NCBI GenBank assembly: GCA_026745465.1
Contig: JACYXH010000357.1
Span: forward strand, 120,469-184,468
DNA length: 64,000 bases
Source: Lota lota
Lineage: Eukaryota > Chordata > Actinopteri > Gadiformes > Lotidae
Direction of reading: 5' to 3'
Positions 56,325-64,000 of the stretch are shown here, in pieces (within the stretch, counting starts at the first letter, position 1; each line of letters opens with the position of its first letter). The notes under the pieces are model-generated. The model was not told where the DNA came from. It did not search any database and saw only the letters and a list, made by a program, of their open reading frames with translations. Made by a program: the position numbers and the translations under genes.

Positions 56325-56690
56325 CTTGCCCTGAAAACTCATGCTATTCCGACAACATCGCTTTCTTCCTGGGATGTGAGTCATACTGGAACAGACCCAA
56401 CAACCACATACCACAGCCCCTATCTGGCTATCACAGAGAGGGTGTGGTTCCTGTGAGGTCTCCCAGGCAAGAAAGTACTGTCAGCTTGCTCAGTGGTCAA
56501 GTCTGCTTCCTCATTTGAACTTCAGTCTTTCTCAGTGAGGAGCCCTTACCTCAATCTTTCTCTAAATCCACTTTTAATCCCTTTTACCCTATTTACATGT
56601 TTTAGGAACACTTTAACCTCTGTTTCTTCCCCTGCATTTATACTTTTATAAATGTATACTATGTGGGGAGGAACGCATTTTGATCACAGA
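56325..56690 (+). promoter_or_regulatory. NLR promoter/leader-like module, copy P3 (decayed)
   Basis: Shares CTGAAAACTCATG, CTCATTTGAACTTCAGTC, CAATCTTTCTCTAAATCC and TTTTAGGAACACTTTAACC with the other copies. The E-box is changed and homology stops before the donor, so it is probably dead. No NLR exon follows. Confidence 0.5.
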
Positions 56691-57059
56691 AAGTTGTGCC
56701 CTGACAAAAAGATGAAGAGCTAGTGGCAAAAGAAGAAAGGGGGGGGGGGGGGGGAAGTAGTGGATTCAAATACTGGACAGATGCGTATCACTAAGACCCA
56801 GTACACTGGTTTTGAATTACCTTTGTTTTATGTTTAGACTTTTCTGTGAGAATGTGAAAATGCATTCCTGAATCCGTATCCTCTAGACTGTTTGGATGCT
56901 GTGATAGGAACTTCCCTTGCACGGTGTGACGACTCTCTGTCTGCTGGTTCCTCTGTGTTTGCCTCTCTGGTATGGGGAGCCAGTGGGCGGGGCTGAGAGT
57001 CAGTCTCTCTCTCTCTCACTCACTCACTCACTCTCATTCATCCATCCATGAATTAATAT

Positions 57060-57279
57060 TCATCATTCGGCTTCCCCGAATACTATTCATCCAGCCCCGA
57101 TCCAATATTCAACAAAAGAAGAAGAAGAGAGAACAGATGTGTTTATTGCCGCTACGCTCGCTGCAGGAACGCGCCCCGGCGTGCACGCGCACAGTGCACA
57201 CACGAGCAGCAGAGCTATGAGAGCAGCAGACAGCGGATTCAGTCAGAGTAGGAAGTAGAGGAAGCAGCGCTCCGGGTTT

Positions 57280-57313
<34 letters not shown>

Positions 57314-57336
57314 GTGGGGGGGGGGGGGGGGGGGGT
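57060..57336 (+). repeat. Recurrent (GT)n-poly(G) module, copy 3
   Basis: Matches copies 1 and 2 from CTTCCCCGAATACTATTC to GAAGCAGCGCT, followed by a GT run and a G run at about 57316-57335. Confidence 0.7.
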
Positions 57337-57629
57337 GTATGTATGTGTGTGTGTTCAGTAAAGTGACATTCAATGGTGATATTTTGCACATTCCTGCACA
57401 ACTGCACAGCTGCATTTTAAAAAGAGACTAACTATATATTCTGGATTCTTTATATAGTCCGTATGTATTTCATATATGGTTTCTTATTTAAATGATTATA
57501 TTTTCATATTTAATTTTCTTTGCACTCACAACATTTAAATTCTGCTGAGAGTGTGAGTGCAGTATGAATATATATATATGTGTATATATTACTCTGTGTG
57601 TGTGTGTGTCTATTAAATAAATAGTGCTA
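57337..57629. other. Reverse copy of the 24.6-kb repeat, no gene
   Basis: 57383-57490 matches 24700-24830 in reverse (CACATTCCTGCACAACTGC). The rest is AT-rich with short TATA and TGTG runs. Confidence 0.45.
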
Positions 57630-57800
57630 GTTAAATAAGTCACTTCTCTTCCAAGGCCCGGGCATCAACCAGTAGAAACAGAGTGAAGCATTAAGCCACT
57701 GCAGCAGTCAGAGTGGCCATGTTGAGTCAAACAACACAATGTTAGACGCTGTGGAGACAATGTTGGTGGTTTGCTCTTGCTCTTGCTAAAAACCACTGCG
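57630..57800 (+). repeat. ~170-bp duplicated segment
   Basis: Matches 59647-59815 (CGGGCATCAACCAGTAGAAAC, GTCAAACAACACAATGTTAG). Noncoding. The pair brackets P4 and the TRIM relict. Confidence 0.75.
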
Positions 57801-57831
57801 CTAGCTAGCAAGGGATTGACAGGAAGTCTTG

Positions 57832-58048
57832 TTCAGGAAACGAAAGTTACGCTTTAAACCCAAACCAAGGTCACACAAAGTGGAGGCACTTCTCTCTTTC
57901 TGGAGACAAAGAGCATTTTTTTTACTAAATAGTCGTACAGAAACTTTATAAGATGAGTCCAAAGAATATAAAAAATAATGTGATATTTTTTACTTAATAA
58001 AACAAATGTTTTCTTGGAATGGCCTCTGCTAACTCTTCCTGGTCTGAA
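57832..58048 (+). pseudogene. TRIM 5' end relict
   Basis: GTTCAGGAAACGAAAGT (57832-57850) is followed by a leader-like stretch (FSLSGDKE wording). At 58019-58048 lie the first ten codons of a TRIM RING exon (MASANSSWSE). The reading then falls straight into a minisatellite, so RING and everything after it are lost. Confidence 0.75.
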
Positions 58049-58712
58049 GTATGTTTGGGTGGTGTCTCCAACTGACTATGTTTGGGTGGTGTATCCAACT
58101 GACTATGTTTGGGTGGTGTCACCAACCCATGTATGTTTGGGTGGTGTCTCCAACTGACTGTATGTTTGGGTGGTGTCTCCAACTGACTGTATGTTTGGAT
58201 GGGGTCTCTGACTACATTTGGGTGGTGTCTCCAACTATCAATGTTTGGGTGGTGTCTCCAACTGACGGTATGTTAGGGTGGTGTCTCCAACTGACTATAT
58301 TTGGGTGGTGTCTCCAACTGACTGTACATTTGGGTGGTGTGTCCAACTGACTATGTTTGGGTGGTGTCTCCAACTGACTTTGTTTGGGTGGTGTATCCAA
58401 CTGACTATGTTTGGGTGGTGTCACCAACCCATGTATGTTTGGGTGGTGTCTCCAACTGACTGTATGTTTGGGTGGTGTCTCCAACTGACTGTATGTTTGG
58501 ATGGGGTCTCTGACTACATTTGGGTGGTGTCTCCAACTATCAATGTTTGGGTGGTGTCTCCAACTGACGGTATGTTAGGGTGGTGTCTCCAACTGACTAT
58601 ATTTGGGTGGTGTCTCCAACTGACTGTACATTTGGGTGGTGTTTCCAACTGACTATGTTTGGGTGGTGTCTCCAACTGACTTTGTTTGGGTGGTGTATCC
58701 AACTGACTTTGT
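58049..58712. repeat. ~26-bp minisatellite with 302-bp higher-order repeat
   Basis: Units of GTTTGGGTGGTGTCTCCAAC followed by TGACTAT and variants. The variant order repeats after 302 bp (for example ACTACATTTGGG at 58210 and 58512). It begins inside the TRIM relict and ends just before module P4. Confidence 0.92.
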
Positions 58713-58744
58713 GTGAGTGTGTGCATGCTTGCGTGTTTGAAGTC

Positions 58745-59160
58745 TGCAAAACCTTTCCCTGAAAACACGTGATGCCAGATGACGAAAACATCGCTTCCTC
58801 TCTGAGACGTCCGAGCCTACCTCCTCATTTGAACTTCAGTCTTACGCAGTGAGCAGCCATGAAGATCAATCTTTCTCTAGATCCACTTTTGATCCATAAA
58901 TAATTATTATATTTAATAGAATATATTTCACTGATTTACTTGTTTAAGGAACACTTCAACCTTCAACTTTTATAACTTTATACCGTATGGGGCAGAGCAC
59001 ATTTTAATCACGGAATAGATACGGTAAGCCTACAGTTTACTACAGTTTATATTGTCTTTAGGTTATTGGTATAATATAATGATCTCATCTCAGGAAATGT
59101 GTCAATTAAAGACAGTTCACTTTAGAGAACTACAACGTTAGTTTAATTTTTCACTATTGT
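58745..59160 (+). promoter_or_regulatory. Promoter/leader module P4 of the downstream NLR gene
   Basis: E-box CACGTG at 58766-58771, GATGCCAGATGACG, CTCATTTGAACTTCAGTC, TATACCGTATGGGGCAGAG and a candidate donor ATACG|GTAAGC at 59024. The next NLR N-terminal exon is at 63181, about 4.2 kb on, beyond three tandem arrays. Confidence 0.5.
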
Positions 59161-59440
59161 GCTTTTCAAATTATATAATAATATTATATTACATATATTT
59201 TTACAAATATGTAAACTAACCAAAATCACTATTAAAGCTGCACAACATAACTTTGGCGATAAACAAGGAGTATAGGAGATAACGGTGAGAAAGAAAAGAC
59301 AACTTTGTGCACTGTTCATTTGAATCTTCATTCAGATTATGTCCTGTTTGCAGAGAACATTAAGAACTTAGATTAGACTATAGAAGCAATATTTTTCCTT
59401 GATAGGTTATGTGCAGGTTTGACACAATTATTAACAAAGT
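59161..59440. other. No gene seen
   Basis: AT-rich DNA, probably part of the 5' intron of the downstream NLR gene. Confidence 0.4.
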
Positions 59441-59574
59441 CAGTAGTTAGACGACAGAGAGAGACAGAGACACACACAAAGACAGAGAGGGAGATAGACA
59501 GAAACACACACACACACACACACAGACAGAGAGAAACAGAGAGAGAGGCACAAAGAGACAGAGAGAGAGAGATG

Positions 59575-59611
<37 letters not shown>

Positions 59612-59635
59612 CATGGGCGTGCGTGTGTGGAAACA
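59441..59635. repeat. GACAGA / CA / GT low-complexity DNA
   Basis: Purine-rich GACAGAGA units with CA and GT runs. Open frames on both strands are repeat artefacts. Confidence 0.88.
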
Positions 59636-59646
59636 AAAAAAAATGC

Positions 59647-59815
59647 TAATTTGTTAAATAAGTCAATTCTCTTCCAAGGCGCGGGCATCAACCAGTAGAA
59701 ACAGAGTGAAGCATTTGAGCCACTGCAGCAGTCAGAGTGGCCATGATGAGTCAAACAACACAATGTTAGACGCTGTGGGGGAAATGTTAGTGGTTTCCTC
59801 TTGACAAGTTAAGAC
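59647..59815 (+). repeat. ~170-bp duplicated segment, second copy
   Basis: Partner of 57630-57800. Confidence 0.75.
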
Positions 59816-59822
59816 CACAGAC

Positions 59823-59824
<2 letters not shown>

Positions 59825-59879
<55 letters not shown>

Positions 59880-59888
59880 AGGAACCAC

Positions 59889-59935
<47 letters not shown>
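59825..59935. repeat. (GT)n then (GA)n microsatellites
   Basis: GT run at about 59825-59876 and GA run at about 59890-59933. Confidence 0.96.
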
Positions 59936-59938
<3 letters not shown>

Positions 59939-60185
59939 ACACACAGAGAGAGATAGAAGGGTAGGGCAAGAGAGAGAGATAAATAAGATGAGAGAGGGGT
60001 ACTGAGAGAGATGGAGATACAGAGAGGGGTAGAGAGAGAGATAAAGAGGATGAGAGAGGGGTTCTGAGAGAAGAGGAGATACGGAGAGGGGTAGAGAGAG
60101 AGAGATAAAGAGAATGATAGAGGGGTACTGAGAGAGATGGAGATAGAGAGGGGTAGAGAGAGAGGCAGAAAGAGATCGTGAGACG
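59936..60185. repeat. Purine-rich degenerate repeat
   Basis: AGAGAGGGGTACTGAGAGAGATGGAGATA-type units of about 57 bp, three copies, leading into the 16-bp array. Confidence 0.8.
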
Positions 60186-60189
60186 GAGA

Positions 60190-61005
60190 AAAATGTAGAT
60201 AGAGTGAGGGGTAGATGGAGTGAAAGGTAGATAGAGTGAGGGGTAGAGAGAGTGAGGGGTAGAGAGAGTGAGGGGTAGAGAGAGTGAGGGGTAGATAGAG
60301 TGAGGGGTAGATAGAGTGAGGGGTAGATAGAGTGAGGGGTAGATAGAGTGAGGGGTAGATAGAGTGAGGGGTAGAGAGAGTGAGGGGTAGAGAGAGTGAG
60401 GGGTAGATAGAGTGAGGGGTAGAGAGAGTGAGGGGTAGATAGAGTGAGGGGTAGAGAGAGTGAGGGGTAGATAGAGTGAGGGGTAGAGAGAGTGAGGGGT
60501 AGAGAGAGTGAGGGGTAGATAGAGTGAGGGGTAGAGAGAGTGAGGGGTAGATAGAGTGAGGGGTAGAGAGAGTGAGGGGTAGATAGAGTGAGGGGTAGAT
60601 AGAGTGAGGGGTAGATAGAGTGAGGGGTAGATAGAGAGTGAGGGGTGGAGAGAGTGAGGGGTAGATAGAGTGAGGGGTAGAGAGAGTGAGGGGTAGATAG
60701 AGTGAGGGGTAGATAGAGTGAGGGGTAGATAGAGTGAGGGGTAGATAGAGAGTGAGGGGTGGAGAGAGTGAGGGGTAGAGAGAGTGAGGGGTAGATAGAG
60801 TGAGGGGTAGATAGAGTGAGGGGTAGAGAGAGTGAGGGGTAGATAGAGTGAGGGGTAGAGAGAGTGAGGGGTAGATAGAGTGAGGGGTAGATAGAGTGAG
60901 GGGTAGATAGAGTGAGGGGTAGATAGAGAGTGAGGGGTGGAGAGAGTGAGGGGTAGATAGAGTGAGGGGTAGAGAGAGTGAGGGGTAGATAGAGAGTGTG
61001 CGGTA
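60190..61005. repeat. 16-bp purine-rich minisatellite, ~50 copies
   Basis: Unit GAGTGAGGGGTAGATA or GAGTGAGGGGTAGAGA, almost no pyrimidine but T. The two unit types alternate irregularly. Long minus-strand frames here (LTLSTPHS-type) come from the repeat. Confidence 0.96.
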
Positions 61006-61228
61006 GAGCTAGTGAGATGTGATACACTCCCAACATATACTAGTAGTGTGACAATATGTGGCTGCTGTTGGCTCAAGAGTGAATTGGGGTTTGAGGGTGG
61101 GGGGTACAAGTGCACCTTGCCACGGCAGATGAAACATTGTGAGTAACAGAGGTGCAAAACATATTTATTTATTTATTGAGGAATGAGGAATGGTGCCCGG
61201 TGATTTTCTTTAAAAAACAACTGAAGTG

Positions 61229-62690
61229 TTCAGTAGTGTGTGAGCAGACAGCTAGAGGAGGATTCTACATGGAGGTGTTCAGTAGTGTGTGAGCAGACAG
61301 AGCTCAGACAGCTAGAGGAGGATTCTACATGGAGGTGTTCAGTAGTGTGTGAGCAGACAGAGCTCAGACAGCTAGAGGAGGATTCTACATGGAGGTGTTC
61401 AGTAGTGTGTGAGCAGACAGAGCTCAGACAGCTAGAGGAGGATTCTACTTGGAGGTGTTCAGTAGTGTGTGAGCAGACAGAGCTCAGACAGCTAGAGGAG
61501 GATTCTACATGGAGGTGTTCAGTAGTGTGTGAGCAGACAGAGCTCAGACAGCTAGAGGAGGATTCTACATGGAGGTGTTCAGTAGTGTGTGAGCAGACAG
61601 AGCTCAGACAGCTAGAGGAGGATTCTACATGGAGGTGTTCAGTAGTGTGTGAGCAGACAGAGCTCAGACAGCTAGAGGAGGATTCTACATGGAGGTGTTC
61701 AGTAGTGTGTGAGCAGACAGAGCTCAGACAGCTAGAGGAGGATTCTACATGGAGGTGTTCAGTAGTGTGTGAGCAGACAGAGCTCAGACAGCTAGAGGAG
61801 GATTCTACATGGAGGTGTTCAGTAGTGTGTGAGCAGACAGAGCTCAGACAGCTAGAGGAGGATTCTACATGGAGGTGTTCAGTAGTGTGTGAGCAGACAG
61901 ACCTCAGACAGCTAGAGGAGGATTCTACATGGAGGTGTTCAGTAGTGTGTGAGCAGACAGAGCTCAGACAGCTAGAGGAGGATTCGACATGGAGGTGTTC
62001 AGTAGTGTGTGAGCAGACAGAGCTCAGACAGCTAGAGGAGGATTCTACATGGAGGTGTTCAGTAGTGTGTGAGCAGACAGAGCTCAGACAGCTAGAGGAG
62101 GATTCTACATGGAGGTGTTTAGTAGTGTGTGAGCAGACAGAGCTCAGACAGCTAGAGGAGGATTCTACATGGAGGTGTTCAGTAGTGTGTGAGCAGACAG
62201 AGCTCAGACAGCTAGAGGAGGATTCTACATGGAGGTGTTCAGTAGTGTGTGAGCAGACAGAGCTCAGACAGCTAGAGGAGGATTCTACATGGAGGTGTTC
62301 AGTAGTGTGTGAGCAGACAGAGCTCAGACAGCTAGAGGAGGATTCTACATGGAGGTGTTCAGTAGTGTGTGAGCAGACAGAGCTCAGACAGCTAGAGGAG
62401 GATTCTACATGGAGGTGTTCAGTAGTGTGTGAGCAGACAGAGCTCAGACAGCTAGAGGAGGATTCTACATGGAGGTGTTCAGTAGTGTGTGAGCAGACAG
62501 AGCTCAGACAGCTAGAGGAGGATTCTACATGGAGGTGTTCAGTAGTGTGTGAGCAGACAGAGCTCAGACAGCTAGAGGAGGATTCTACATGGAGGTGTTC
62601 AGTAGTGTGTGAGCAGACAGAGCTCAGACAGCTAGAGGAGGATTCTACATGGAGGTGTTCAGTAGTGTGTGAGCAGACAGAATGTGGTCC
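61229..62690. repeat. 60-bp minisatellite, ~24 copies, very homogeneous
   Basis: The unit contains GCAGACAGAGCTCAGACAGC, TAGAGGAGGATTCTACATGG and AGGTGTTCAGTAGTGTGTGA. In 24 copies I see only four or so single-base variants, plus a first unit lacking nine bases. As 60 is a multiple of three, both strands stay open for about 495-500 codons. No splice or start context supports a real protein. Confidence 0.97.
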
Positions 62691-62799
62691 CTTAATGAGT
62701 CTTGTGCTTTTCTCCACACTCATTTGACTCAATGAGCATATAGGAAAGATAATGATTCTAATTTTCCTTTAAATGTTATAGTAAATGTCTCCCATAACA

Positions 62800-62955
62800 G
62801 GCAGCAGACAGGCAACAGGCAGCAGACAGGTAGACAGGCAGCAGACAGACGGGTAGCAGGCAGACAGGCAGCACGCAGGCAGAAGACAGACAGACAGACA
62901 GACATTAGGCAGTCAGACAGCAGACAGACAGACAGCAGACAGACAGACAACAGGC
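62800..62955. repeat. CAGACAGG / CAGCAGACAG repeat
   Basis: Irregular 4- to 10-bp units (GGCAGCAGACAG, ACAGACAGACAG). Confidence 0.9.
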
Positions 62956-62975
62956 CGCTAGAGTCCATTGTTCGT

Positions 62976-63180
62976 GAGCACAGTAACAGTCTCCAAGGTG
63001 TTTAATCTTCTAATCTGCTGTACACATCTGTACTGTAGTGAGGTCAGTGTGGTTATGTTGTGGGGTTAATATTGATGGTCTATGACGTCTATAACGCTTT
63101 AGTGTGATGTAGTTACAATGATCTACTCTCTCAATTAACAGCTAACGTTCAAGTGATCAATGAGTTGTGCTTGTTTCCAG
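62976..63180 (+). other. Conserved 5' flank of the downstream NLR gene
   Basis: Matches 30531-30735 over 205 bp and ends in the acceptor TTGTTTCCAG. Confidence 0.75.
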
Positions 63181-63277
63181 GTCTCCAGTCTACTATGAAT
63201 GAGGAGAGAGAGGAGGGAGGTCCTACCTCTAAAACCACTCTGTCTGGGGAACATGGCCGCCAGAGCAAAGCTAAGAG
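63181..63277 (+). CDS. Downstream NLR gene, first coding exon
   Basis: ATG at 63195, product [20 protein letters not shown]..., donor AG|GTAAGA. The predicted protein is the same as in exon 30736-30832. The gene runs off the right edge, so only its N-terminus is visible. Confidence 0.88.
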
Positions 63278-63393
63278 GTAAGAAGAGGATCTCTCACTGT
63301 CTGTGACTGTTGTCCATCTCAGAGCTCAGCAGTGATATATCATGACTCCATCATTAGTCTGAGTAAAAGCTGTGTGTGTGTGTTGTGTTGAAG

Positions 63394-63513
63394 CCCAGAG
63401 CAGCAGGAGAGAGCAGACTCCCCTGGACCCAGCTGTGTCTCCACTGAGAGTGACAGATCTATGAAACATCCTCCTGACCTTAAAGATGGAAATCAGCAAC
63501 CTTCTAAGCAAAG
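63394..63513 (+). CDS. Downstream NLR gene, second coding exon
   Basis: 120 bp, phase 2-2, [20 protein letters not shown] then RSMKHPPDLKDGNQQPSKQ, donor AG|GTGAGG. The first half matches exon 30947-31063. The second half has diverged and is one codon longer. Confidence 0.87.
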
Positions 63514-64000
63514 GTGAGGATTCACATTTAGTCTATCTGAACAGTACCAATGTCCGATCACATGATCACTTACTGCTAGATTGATCTATGTCTGAGGCAG
63601 TTTATTTTGACTGTTGATTTGAATAGTATGAATGAAATGAATAATAAGACAACTTGTAGCAGGTTTTACAGGTTTAATGTTAAAAGGTTCTATTTCTTTC
63701 AAACTGCCCCATTTATTTAATCAGTTTTGAATTTATCTTTTGAGGTGAAGTGATTTATTGAAACAAATAATACATGAAGAATAACACAGGTCTGTGTAGA
63801 AATGTATAAACTGGCTACCCTATTAGCTAAACACAATGTGAATAAACACACTATGCACAGTTTGAAGGGTATTTAGTGTGTTTTTATGTCAACATGTAAG
63901 TGCTTAAATGCCATAATAACTTCATTTTTCTGCCCCCCCCCCCTTATATTTCCATTTAAATAATCTAACCCGCATGAGAAAGTATTTGAGTAGCTTTGCA
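63514..64000 (+). other. Intron 2 of the downstream NLR gene
   Basis: AT-rich with a C run at 63934-63944. Unlike intron 2 of the gene at 30.7 kb, it shows no 49-bp minisatellite, at least up to the edge. Confidence 0.6.

Noticed and set aside
59787-61157. Long minus-strand frames (456 and 386 codons) of LTLSTPHS-type repeats
   Set aside because: They follow the 16-bp array in two frames at once, with no domain, no varied sequence and no gene context. They are an artefact of low stop-codon density in the repeat.
61230-62732. 495-500 codon frames on both strands of the 60-bp array
   Set aside because: Openness on both strands follows from a 60-bp period without stops. No promoter, splice context or non-repeat coding flank was seen.

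Overview
This is vertebrate DNA, almost certainly from a teleost fish. The evidence is fish-type NLR genes (N-terminal peptide-repeat exons, FISNA-NACHT, 174-bp LRR exons, B30.2), a bloodthirsty-like TRIM gene, a sushi-ichi-type chromodomain Gypsy element, hAT remnants and a very high load of (AC)n and minisatellite arrays. The tandem-repeat density resembles gadids (cod family), but that is inference. No rRNA, tRNA, CRISPR array or bacterial feature was seen.

Layout. 1-9.8 kb: remains of a minus-strand NLR gene (one LRR exon, the 3' two thirds of a NACHT exon, two copies of a ~1 kb intron block), hit by a solo LTR and a whole-looking Ty3/Gypsy element with identical LTRs. 9.8-11.4 kb: the NACHT remnant joins a minus-strand TRIM RING remnant, and a 963-bp foldback DNA transposon sits at the junction. 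11.4-16.5 kb: repeats and NLR-flank relics without a supported gene. 16.5-17.6 kb: 3' end of a LINE. 17.8-21.1 kb: an intact plus-strand TRIM gene with TATA-box promoter, leader exon and poly(A) signal. 21-25 kb: repeat-rich DNA with LTR/Gypsy fragments and a short hAT element. 25.4-30.3 kb: two copies of a candidate NLR promoter/leader module separated by a 19-bp minisatellite.

30.7-50.4 kb holds the main gene: a plus-strand NLR-B30.2 gene with 13 coding exons whose splice sites and phases all agree by eye, giving 1274 codons without a break. A 65-copy, 49-bp minisatellite fills intron 2. Four near-identical LRR exons lie in repeated cassettes with the ~1 kb intron block, and the fifth LRR exon has a pure TG tract directly at its splice acceptor. 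50.5-58 kb: simple repeats, a broken Gypsy fossil with three LTR copies, further promoter modules and a TRIM first-exon relict. 58-63.2 kb: four tandem arrays. 63.2 kb to the end: the first two coding exons of the next plus-strand NLR gene.

Together this is one part of an expanding innate-immune cluster in which NLR and TRIM genes are copied as gene-plus-promoter units, partly inverted, and broken or remodelled by repeats and mobile elements. I found no wholly new kind of system. The most unusual signals are the LRR-exon cassette with its homogenised exons, the TG tract at the LRR5 acceptor, the repeat arrays that precede NLR promoter modules, and a recurrent IRF-like motif at TRIM 5' ends.
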